This document shows, piece after piece, positions 1 through 7,567 of a stretch of 50,615 nt of DNA (position 1 is its first letter; every line of letters begins with the position of its first letter). Source of the DNA: Lachnospiraceae bacterium (GTDB lineage Bacteria; Bacillota; Clostridia; Lachnospirales; Lachnospiraceae); the NCBI GenBank assembly GCA_017467805.1, contig JAFUKJ010000089.1, positions 1 to 50,615 on the forward strand, written 5' to 3'. Position numbers and translations under genes: made by a program. Below the pieces are notes generated by a model. It was not told the DNA's origin and did not search any database. It was given only the letters and a program-made list of their open reading frames with translations.

Positions 1-64
1 CCCTCATGATATTGCTATCACACGGACCTGAACCGTGCGCGTCTGCCAATTCCGCCATTCCTGC
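1..64 (-). tRNA. tRNA-Leu (CAG), 3' part cut by window edge
   Basis: Read on the minus strand, the sequence starts with acceptor strand GCAGGAA at 64, followed by the typical leucine D-arm GGCGGAATTGGCAGACGC and an anticodon loop TTCAGGT, giving anticodon CAG. A long variable arm (TGATAGCAATATCA) follows, as expected for a class II tRNA. The T-arm and 3' acceptor strand lie outside the window. It faces away from the tRNA-Leu(AAG) gene at 239. Confidence 0.9.
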
Positions 65-178
65 CGACTTCAATAATTTTACTATTTTTAAGATGTTCTG
101 TCAACCTCTTTGAAGAAAAGATTCAGCAAATTTCAAAAGAAAAAACACAAAAAAAGTTTCGAAAATAGAAAGTTTTTG

Positions 179-207
179 TTGACATATAATCCTATAAATG
201 ATATTAT
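179..207 (+). promoter_or_regulatory. sigma-A type promoter for tRNA-Leu at 239
   Basis: A perfect -35 TTGACA (179-184), a 17-base spacer and a -10 TATTAT (202-207, 5 of 6 to consensus) lie about 30 bases upstream of the tRNA. The surrounding 65-238 stretch is AT-rich and shows no gene. Confidence 0.75.
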
Positions 208-234
208 AACTCTTGCAGCGAAGATAAGAAGCTG

Positions 235-327
235 ACATGCGGAAGTGCTGGAATTGGCAGACAGGCAAGACTAAGGATCTTGTGTCGGTATAGACGTGTG
301 GGTTCAAGTCCCATCTTCCGCATTATA
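235..327 (+). repeat. 93-bp direct repeat, left copy (tRNA-Leu)
   Basis: This segment, the tRNA plus ACAT upstream and TTATA downstream, is identical to 1679-1771. The two copies are in direct orientation and flank the fliB-like gene. The identity barely extends beyond the tRNA, so this is a gene duplication rather than a large segmental repeat. Confidence 0.9.
239..322 (+). tRNA. tRNA-Leu (AAG), copy 1
   Basis: The acceptor strands GCGGAAG and CTTCCGC pair, with discriminator A at 322. The anticodon stem CAAGA/TCTTG encloses loop CTAAGGA, giving anticodon AAG. The long variable arm (GTGTCGGTATAGAC) marks a class II tRNA, and the T-loop GGTTCAAGTCC is canonical. The CCA end is not encoded (CATTATA follows). 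The 84-base gene is identical to the copy at 1683-1766. Confidence 0.95.
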
Positions 328-338
328 GTTTGAAGAGA

Positions 339-364
339 AAGCCTTGATTTTTCAAGGCTTTTTT
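339..364 (+). terminator. Rho-independent terminator after tRNA-Leu
   Basis: A perfect 9-bp stem AAGCCTTGA (339-347)/TCAAGGCTT (352-360) with a TTTT loop is followed by a T-run. It sits 16 bases after the tRNA and before the methylase gene, so the tRNA is probably transcribed alone. Confidence 0.85.
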
Positions 365-423
365 GTTGCTTTATGATTAGTAGAAACGATGATGCAATTG
401 CATAAGAAAGAGAGAGTTTAATT

Positions 424-1581
424 ATGAGATATGTAAAACCACATTATTATGATGAATTCCAATGTGCAGCAGATAAGTGTCCTGATACCTGTTGTGCGGG
501 GTGGCAGATTGTAATTGATGATGATACATTGGAAAAATATGATAAATATGTACAGAAGCAAGCTGACGAAAGCTTTGCGAAGCGTCTTGATGCTTCTGTT
601 GATTGGGAGGAAGGTTGCTTCTTGCAGAAGGGGGCAAGATGTGCTATGCTGAATAACCAAAATCTTTGTGACCTAATTACTGCCAAGGGAGAAGGATACC
701 TTTGTGATACTTGCAACAGATATCCAAGACATATAGAGGAGTTTGATGGAATACGAGAGTATTCTTTGTCTTTGTCGTGTCCTGTGGCTGCAGAAATGAT
801 GTTGAAAATGAGAGAGCAAACCAGATATCTGGTCGAAGAAGATGAGAAACCAGATCCATTAGAAGATGAGTTTGAAGATTTTGATTTTATGCTTTTTACG
901 CAGCTTGAAGATGCAAGGGATGTAATTTTTCAGATTGTTCAAGATAGAAGTAAATCAATTGAACAACGTATGGCAATTCTTATGGAGATGGCTAGGCAGA
1001 TGCAGGCTTGTATAGATGAGGACAGACTTTTTGATATGCAGGACGTAGTGACTGATTTTACAAAGCACACGGAAAGGTATGCAAAAGTTCTAAATGGAAT
1101 GGATAGATTTCGGAAGATTAAGGATGGCTTTGATATTTATATCAAATTAGAGAGACTTAGAGAAGAGTGGAGTGATGTGCTTAACGGAACCTGGTGTGAG
1201 TTGTATAGGGATGGATATGAGAAGTATAAGACGATTTATGATGAGTTTGGTCGTTTTATCCTTGAAAAAGGCTGGGATGCTGGGAATGGAGATGCTCGGG
1301 AACAACAGTCATGGGAGATTTTCTTAGAGCAGATATTGACCTTCTTTATTTATACATATTTTTGTGGAGCAGTATACGATGACTGTATTTATAGCAAGAT
1401 AGGGATGTCTGTAATGTCTGTCTGTTATATCTGCGAATTTTGCATGTATACATGGTTTGCTCAGGAAAAAAAGCTTTCTTTGGACGATTGTATCAAGGTA
1501 TCTTATCGATATGCCAGAGAAATAGAGCATTCTGACCTTAATCTAAATGATTTGGAACAATGGTTAATGGACCGTCTGTAG
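424..1581 (+). CDS. fliB: FliB-family lysine N-methylase
   Basis: This 385-residue protein begins with a cysteine cluster (C14, C19, C23, C24, in CxxxxCxxxCCAGW) and a further CDTCNRYPR motif, the pattern of the FliB family, whose founding member methylates lysines of flagellin in Salmonella. The cysteines probably hold a metal or iron-sulfur cluster. The length agrees with the family (about 380-400 residues). The ATG start is preceded by AGAGAG at a suitable distance. No flagellar gene is present in the window, so the substrate is not shown by context; flagellin encoded elsewhere is the default, and another surface protein is possible. The gene stands alone between two identical tRNA-Leu genes. 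The family call is firm; the substrate is inference. Confidence 0.82.
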   Translation: MRYVKPHYYDEFQCAADKCPDTCCAGWQIVIDDDTLEKYDKYVQKQADESFAKRLDASVDWEEGCFLQKGARCAMLNNQNLCDLITAKGEGYLCDTCNRYPRHIEEFDGIREYSLSLSCPVAAEMMLKMREQTRYLVEEDEKPDPLEDEFEDFDFMLFTQLEDARDVIFQIVQDRSKSIEQRMAILMEMARQMQACIDEDRLFDMQDVVTDFTKHTERYAKVLNGMDRFRKIKDGFDIYIKLERLREEWSDVLNGTWCELYRDGYEKYKTIYDEFGRFILEKGWDAGNGDAREQQSWEIFLEQILTFFIYTYFCGAVYDDCIYSKIGMSVMSVCYICEFCMYTWFAQEKKLSLDDCIKVSYRYAREIEHSDLNLNDLEQWLMDRL

Positions 1582-1620
1582 GATTTTTGTAATAATATTT
1601 AGAAAAATTTAAAATTATAC

Positions 1621-1649
1621 TTGACGAAACGATGTTAAACGGATAAAAT
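1621..1649 (+). promoter_or_regulatory. sigma-A type promoter for second tRNA-Leu
   Basis: TTGACG (1621-1626), a 17-base spacer and TAAAAT (1644-1649) lie 33 bases before the tRNA at 1683. Both boxes are 5 of 6 to consensus. Confidence 0.7.
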
Positions 1650-1678
1650 ATTACTGTTGCGTAATTGAATATTCGTAA

Positions 1679-1771
1679 ACATGCGGAAGTGCTGGAATTG
1701 GCAGACAGGCAAGACTAAGGATCTTGTGTCGGTATAGACGTGTGGGTTCAAGTCCCATCTTCCGCATTATA
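1679..1771 (+). repeat. 93-bp direct repeat, right copy (tRNA-Leu)
   Basis: Identical to 235-327. Recombination between the two copies would delete the fliB-like gene together with one tRNA. Confidence 0.9.
1683..1766 (+). tRNA. tRNA-Leu (AAG), copy 2
   Basis: Base-for-base identical to the tRNA at 239-322: same acceptor stem, anticodon AAG, variable arm and T-arm. It has its own promoter upstream and a terminator directly downstream. Confidence 0.95.
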
Positions 1772-1800
1772 AAAATCCTAGACAGATGTCTAGGATTTTT
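1771..1800. terminator. Bidirectional terminator, tRNA-Leu / HAD gene
   Basis: A perfect 14-bp stem, AAAAATCCTAGACA (1771-1784) and its complement (1787-1800), encloses a two-base centre and has A-runs and T-runs at both ends. It can end transcription of the tRNA on the plus strand and of the HAD gene on the minus strand. The HAD stop codon (1790-1792) lies inside the stem. Confidence 0.85.
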
Positions 1801-2608
1801 TATTAAACTCATCCTCCAGCCACTTCACAACACTATCCTTGTTATTACTTCCAATAATCCCTGTTGCAAGTGATTTTAACTCAGGTGCAGCATTCTCAAC
1901 GGCATAGCATTCATCGGCTATTTCGAACATACTGATATCGTTCTTGCCATCGCCAAAGGCAACCACGCGGTCACAGCCTAAGTATTCCTTGAGCTGCTTA
2001 ATGGCGTTTGCTTTAGAAGCGGTTACAGGCAGGAATTCTAACCATTGTTCGTTACTGTAGATATCACGCGCAAAGATGCAGTGATACTTTTCTTTGTATT
2101 TCTCATAGAAAGGTTTCAGCTTTTCTTCCTCATCAATACAGGTCATATAGAAGATGTCGCCATCGAATAATTCTTCCTCAGACGAAACGATATGCGTACG
2201 GGGGTCTCCTTTTCTACTATTTAGAAAATCAGCCAAACCACGGGAACACTTCTCAGGTATAAAAGAAAAACGCTCCACGGAATCCTTATAGGAATATACC
2301 AACGGATAAATGTCGTGCGCCAGCAAATCTCTTAAAGTGTCTTTGATATCCTCATCAAAGAAGTTGGATAGCATGAGTTCTCCTGTTGCATTATCAATAA
2401 TAAAAGAACCGTTATAAACAATCAATGGAATCTTAGCGTCTAATCCAACGGTTGCTTTGCGTGCTGTAATCAAAGAGCGTGCAGTTGCGTAGGAGAAAAG
2501 CATTCCTTTCTCTGTCAGTTCATTAAGCTTTTGGTTGGTATATTCTGAGGTGTGCTCATCACTGCGAAGCAGCGTACCGTCTAAGTCGGAAACGTATAAT
2601 GTTTTCAT
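1790..2608 (-). CDS. Cof-type HAD-superfamily phosphatase
   Basis: This 272-residue cytoplasmic protein opens with HAD motif I DLDGTLL (nucleophile Asp and acid/base Asp at residues 9 and 11). Near the C-terminus it has the motif IV metal-binding loop GDGKNDISMFE, with a cap region between them (type IIB, Cof/YidA-like). The length fits the Cof subfamily, which dephosphorylates sugar phosphates, nucleotides or pyridoxal phosphate; the substrate cannot be read from sequence. The start is preceded by an AAGG ribosome binding site. The gene is monocistronic, convergent with the tRNA-Leu gene and divergent from enolase. Confidence 0.85.
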   Translation of the reverse strand: MKTLYVSDLDGTLLRSDEHTSEYTNQKLNELTEKGMLFSYATARSLITARKATVGLDAKIPLIVYNGSFIIDNATGELMLSNFFDEDIKDTLRDLLAHDIYPLVYSYKDSVERFSFIPEKCSRGLADFLNSRKGDPRTHIVSSEEELFDGDIFYMTCIDEEEKLKPFYEKYKEKYHCIFARDIYSNEQWLEFLPVTASKANAIKQLKEYLGCDRVVAFGDGKNDISMFEIADECYAVENAAPELKSLATGIIGSNNKDSVVKWLEDEFNKKS

Positions 2609-2764
2609 GTATAATCTAACCTTTCTATTGAATGTATCCCATGAATTAATTAAAAAACACCGTAGATATTATAACCTTTGGCAAGTAGATATGCAAACAA
2701 ATTGTCACATAAATGATTAAATAGACAAAAAACGGGTATACTTCTTATTGATAAAACATATCAT

Positions 2765-2891
2765 TATAATAGCTTGCATTTTGCTACAGGTTAAAGTATT
2801 ATAACCTTGGTTAGAATAAACTAACCAAAACTGAATAAATCATGTGATAACTCCTCTCGGAAGAAGACTGCTGCTTCACTACGGGAGGAGT
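2765..2891 (+). promoter_or_regulatory. Promoter and structured leader of enolase
   Basis: The 2609-2917 gap holds a consensus -10 TATAAT (2765-2770) with a weak -35 (TTCTTA, 2742-2747). Three inverted repeats follow: an imperfect palindrome GGTTAAAGTATTATAACC (2789-2806), a perfect 8-bp repeat TTGGTTAG/CTAACCAA (2807-2828), and a 10-bp stem 2850-2859/2882-2891 with one G-T pair, just before the ribosome binding site. The first two share the GGTTA half-site. They could be a regulator site or RNA structure; I recognise no known riboswitch. Confidence 0.5.
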
Positions 2892-2893
2892 AA

Positions 2894-4213
<1,320 letters not shown>

Positions 4214-4274
4214 TATAAAACAATAACCCTCTCGTTGTCATACAAGGATATCAATGGTATGATGGTACCATAAA

Positions 4275-4332
4275 GAAATGAAATTTCAAGAAATGCAATT
4301 TCGAGAAGTGAAACTTCGAGAAGCGAAGCTTC
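4275..4332 (+). repeat. Four tandem 15-base mini-hairpins with covariation
   Basis: Units start at 4275, 4290, 4305 and 4320, an exact 15-base period. Each is a 13-base hairpin of five base pairs around a GNA triloop: GAAAT-GAA-ATTTC, GAAAT-GCA-ATTTC, GAAGT-GAA-ACTTC and GAAGC-GAA-GCTTC. Every stem difference is compensated on the other arm. The array fills the gap between eno and the acyltransferase gene and ends 18 bases before its start. It is not a classical terminator because no T-run follows. Confidence 0.85.
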
Positions 4333-4350
4333 TTATGATGAGGGTATGCA

Positions 4351-5646
4351 ATGAGAACAAAAGTGAAGATAAAGAAATTTGAGGAAGTTATGGCTTTAAA
4401 GCGTCCGAAACATAGGAAGCCCATAAAGCCTTGCTTCCTTATCAGAATACTGTTGAAGCTGGTTTCTTCGGTACTATTGCTTTTTGATGGCTTCCGCTGT
4501 CACAGGATTGGTATGGAGAAGCTGGGGAAGAATGAGCCATGTCTGATTCTGATGAATCATTCCAGCTTTGTGGATTTGGAGATTGCAGAGGCGGTTATGG
4601 GTGCAAGACCAATGAATATTATCTGTACAACGGACGGACTGCTTGGCAAGGAGTGGCTGATGAGATTAATTGGCTGTATTCCAACTAGGAAGTTTGTAAC
4701 AGACTCGGTATTGGTAAAGGATATGATGTATGCGCTTAAGACCTTGAAGTCCTCAGTGCTGATGTATCCTGAGGCAGGCTATACCTTTGACGGCACAACT
4801 ACTGTTTTGCCAGATGTACTTGGTAAGTGTATTAAGCTGCTGGGTGTTCCTGTTGTGATGATTACCAGCTATGGAGCGTATAGTAAGGACCCGCTTTATA
4901 ACAATCTGAAAAAGCGAAGAGTGAAGGTATCTGCTACTGTGGAGTATGTGCTGTCGCCTGAGGAGATACAGGAAAAGTCAGCAGTGGAAATAAATGAGGT
5001 AATTCAGAAATGTTTTGCCTTTGATAATTTTAAATGGCAGCAGGAAAATAAGATTCGCATTCGGGAAAAGTTTCGAGCAGATTTTCTGAACAGACTGCTT
5101 TACAAATGTCCTGCATGTCTTTCGGAAGAGCATATGCAAGGTAAGGGTATTATATTATCCTGCGGTAACTGTGGTAAGCAATATGAGCTGACAGAGTTTG
5201 GGTATATCAAAGCACTGGAGGGAGAGACAGAGTTTCCCCATATTCCTGACTGGTACCGCTGGGAGAGAGAATGCGTGCGTAAGGAGATTCTGGAGGGGCT
5301 TTATCATTTGGATTTACCTGTGGATATTTGTATGATTGTTGATACGAAATGTGTATATCGGGTAGGTGAAGGGCGTTTGAAGCATTCAATGGAAGGCTTT
5401 CATCTGACAGGCTGTGATGGTGCATTGGAGTACATACAGAAGGCAAAAGCATCCTATACCCTGAATTCCGATTACTACTGGTATCAGCTGGGAGATATTA
5501 TCGGTATTGGTGATAACAATGCCCTGTACTATTGTTTCCCGAAGATTAATAGAGATATTGTAACAAAGGCGCGGCTTGCAACAGAAGAGATATATAAGCT
5601 GCTACATAAGGAAAAGATGAGCATAAAGAATGCCCCTGCAAAGTAA
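4351..5646 (+). CDS. PlsC-type acyltransferase with zinc-ribbon-like tail
   Basis: The 431-residue product has a hydrophobic N-terminal stretch (around residues 28-45) and the acyltransferase motif NHSSFVD (HxxxxD). A YPEAGYTFDG block matches the substrate-binding EGT-like motif of 1-acyl-glycerol-3-phosphate acyltransferases. It is expected at the inner face of the membrane, transferring acyl groups in phospholipid or related lipid synthesis. After about residue 245 it departs from plain PlsC: CPAC-x(17)-CGNC looks like a zinc ribbon, and a further 130 residues follow that I do not recognise. PlsC proteins are usually about 200-260 residues, so this is a two-part protein. The lipid substrate is unknown. 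Confidence 0.75.
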   Translation: MRTKVKIKKFEEVMALKRPKHRKPIKPCFLIRILLKLVSSVLLLFDGFRCHRIGMEKLGKNEPCLILMNHSSFVDLEIAEAVMGARPMNIICTTDGLLGKEWLMRLIGCIPTRKFVTDSVLVKDMMYALKTLKSSVLMYPEAGYTFDGTTTVLPDVLGKCIKLLGVPVVMITSYGAYSKDPLYNNLKKRRVKVSATVEYVLSPEEIQEKSAVEINEVIQKCFAFDNFKWQQENKIRIREKFRADFLNRLLYKCPACLSEEHMQGKGIILSCGNCGKQYELTEFGYIKALEGETEFPHIPDWYRWERECVRKEILEGLYHLDLPVDICMIVDTKCVYRVGEGRLKHSMEGFHLTGCDGALEYIQKAKASYTLNSDYYWYQLGDIIGIGDNNALYYCFPKINRDIVTKARLATEEIYKLLHKEKMSIKNAPAK

Positions 5647-5660
5647 TTTGCAGAGGCATT
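5629..5660. terminator. Bidirectional terminator between acyltransferase and GGDEF gene
   Basis: A 14-position stem (5629-5642/5647-5660) with one C-A mismatch and loop GTAA sits between two convergent genes; the acyltransferase stop codon overlaps the loop. T-runs are weak on both sides. Confidence 0.65.
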
Positions 5661-5680
5661 TTATGCGTACATTTTTATTC

Positions 5681-7495
5681 TTAATTCTTACCTGCGGCGA
5701 CTTCAGCAAGGAGTCTTCCGATAATCGTAATCAGACCAAAGTCTGTAGCACCTGACTTTGGAGAACGGTTGAAAAAGTCAAAGGATACAACCGCATCTGG
5801 TATACCATCCTTGAAATGTGCATACTGGATAATCTTTTTGGTCTCCTGCTGTTCATACATTTGGAATGCATCGGGAACCTTCATTTCCAAACGGTTCATA
5901 TTCTCCATGAAGATACCGTGCTCATTAAAGAATTCCTGATAGGCAGGGTCGAACATAAAGCTTAGGTTCTTGATGGGGTTAATATACTTGCCTAAAGCGT
6001 AGGTACGCTCAAGTGTAGGGCCTGTGTAAATAGCAATTCCGTCTATGTCAAAATAATCACGCAGCTGATCCATGGTATTCATGATTGCATCCGTACCATC
6101 CCTGTGTAGGGCCAAAATCATCTCAGAGAGCGCCGCGGCCTTTTTATCTTCACCCATGGAAGCTTTGATACCAAGCTTTCTGTCAGAATTCGCTTCTGTT
6201 TTCACAGTGCCATGTTTATTCTTATCGTAGATAATATAACGGTTCTTTCCCTTTGCCTTAGCAATATAAAGGGAATGGTCAGCCTTTTGGAATAACTCCT
6301 CATAGGTAATTCCGTCGTTCGGGAACTTGGCAATACCGCAGGAGGTAGTAACGGTTAAGCCTTCCTTGGAATTGTTAAATGCCCAGTTAATATGCTTGTT
6401 AATCGTAGACATGATTCGTCTTAATTCTTCCTCCTCAGTTACATGCTCGAAGAAAATCATAAACTCATCACCGCCAAAACGACCTGTTACACCGCGTTCT
6501 GTTAAAACACTTGTGATAATCTCGGAAACGCGGGTAAGTACTTCGTCACCAAACATATGGCCAAAGGTATCGTTAATATTCTTAAAATCATCAATATCCA
6601 TGACTGCAAGATAACAACAACCATTTTTGTCTGCTATCTCGGAAAGCTTGGATATGGTGTATTCGTTAATGGCTCTCTTATTTAATAAACCTGTACCAGG
6701 GTCTAAAGCACTATCTGATAAGAAATAATTCTCTTTGTTATCCTGACGTCGTTCAATCGGCTCGATAATACCAATTGCCAAAGATTTAATATCCTTGACA
6801 TACATGCTCTTTCCCTTGAAACGACAGCGTTTATACGGAGTCGTAGGGTCGAAGAGTGATAAGTCCACAGTGACATCAAAGAGATTAGACTTATTAATCA
6901 GATGCTCTGAAAACACATTAAGCTCTGCCTTGGAAAGCATTGGAATATTGGCACTGGCAAGAATATCCTGATTAATCTCTGCCAGCTTTCCACTAAAAAG
7001 CGGAATACTCTTGGTGTTCATATACTGATAAATCTTGAAAATGTCGGTCTGATATTCATACTCGAAGTATAAGCAGGATGCAAGACTCATAAAATGACGA
7101 TACTTCTTCATCAGCCGCATGTAAATTACATAACGGTCCTTGATAGCAATGATATCGCAGAACTCCATATCAAAGGATGCAAAATCATCAAACATAACGC
7201 CGTTGTAGTTAAGTTCAAGATAAAGGCAACGATATTGGTTATTAGCATTCTTAACACGGGCAATCAGACACTGTGGCTGTGCATTTGGAAGCTCACGTAC
7301 TGCTTCCTCAAACTGTTCTACATCATCGGGATGAAGAAGTTCCAGAATAGAGTAGCAGGAATTCTTCCCTATAAAATGATAAAAGTGTTCATCGCCGTTC
7401 TCGAAATATAATCCTGGTTTGAAGGATGTTTTTCCGTAATACATAACCAAATCATCAGGTTTTCCTATATATTCTGTAATGTTCATTTTGTTCAT
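5681..7495 (-). CDS. Diguanylate cyclase (GGDEF) with sensory and GAF-like domains
   Basis: This 604-residue protein has no clear membrane segment. Residues 1-110 look like a PAS-type sensor, a mixed region follows to about 260, then a GGDEF domain with an intact signature at residues 341-345 (GRFGGDEF), preceded by DIDDFKNINDTFGHMFGD. It should make c-di-GMP from two GTP. No RxxD inhibitory site is seen five residues before the signature, so classical product inhibition may be absent. The last 160 residues (from about 445) resemble a GAF domain, an unusual position after the GGDEF. It lies 72 bases after the hybrid kinase gene on the same strand and is probably the last gene of that operon. 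Confidence 0.88.
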   Translation of the reverse strand: MNKMNITEYIGKPDDLVMYYGKTSFKPGLYFENGDEHFYHFIGKNSCYSILELLHPDDVEQFEEAVRELPNAQPQCLIARVKNANNQYRCLYLELNYNGVMFDDFASFDMEFCDIIAIKDRYVIYMRLMKKYRHFMSLASCLYFEYEYQTDIFKIYQYMNTKSIPLFSGKLAEINQDILASANIPMLSKAELNVFSEHLINKSNLFDVTVDLSLFDPTTPYKRCRFKGKSMYVKDIKSLAIGIIEPIERRQDNKENYFLSDSALDPGTGLLNKRAINEYTISKLSEIADKNGCCYLAVMDIDDFKNINDTFGHMFGDEVLTRVSEIITSVLTERGVTGRFGGDEFMIFFEHVTEEEELRRIMSTINKHINWAFNNSKEGLTVTTSCGIAKFPNDGITYEELFQKADHSLYIAKAKGKNRYIIYDKNKHGTVKTEANSDRKLGIKASMGEDKKAAALSEMILALHRDGTDAIMNTMDQLRDYFDIDGIAIYTGPTLERTYALGKYINPIKNLSFMFDPAYQEFFNEHGIFMENMNRLEMKVPDAFQMYEQQETKKIIQYAHFKDGIPDAVVSFDFFNRSPKSGATDFGLITIIGRLLAEVAAGKN

Positions 7496-7567
7496 GTTTC
7501 ACAACCTATCTGTTAAAATGACAATCTTAATAAGCAAAAATACATATTTGCGCTTATTGTACTTCTT

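Noticed and set aside
1-423. Coding gene on the minus strand (101-307)
   Set aside because: It overlaps the tRNA-Leu gene and its promoter and has no recognisable product.
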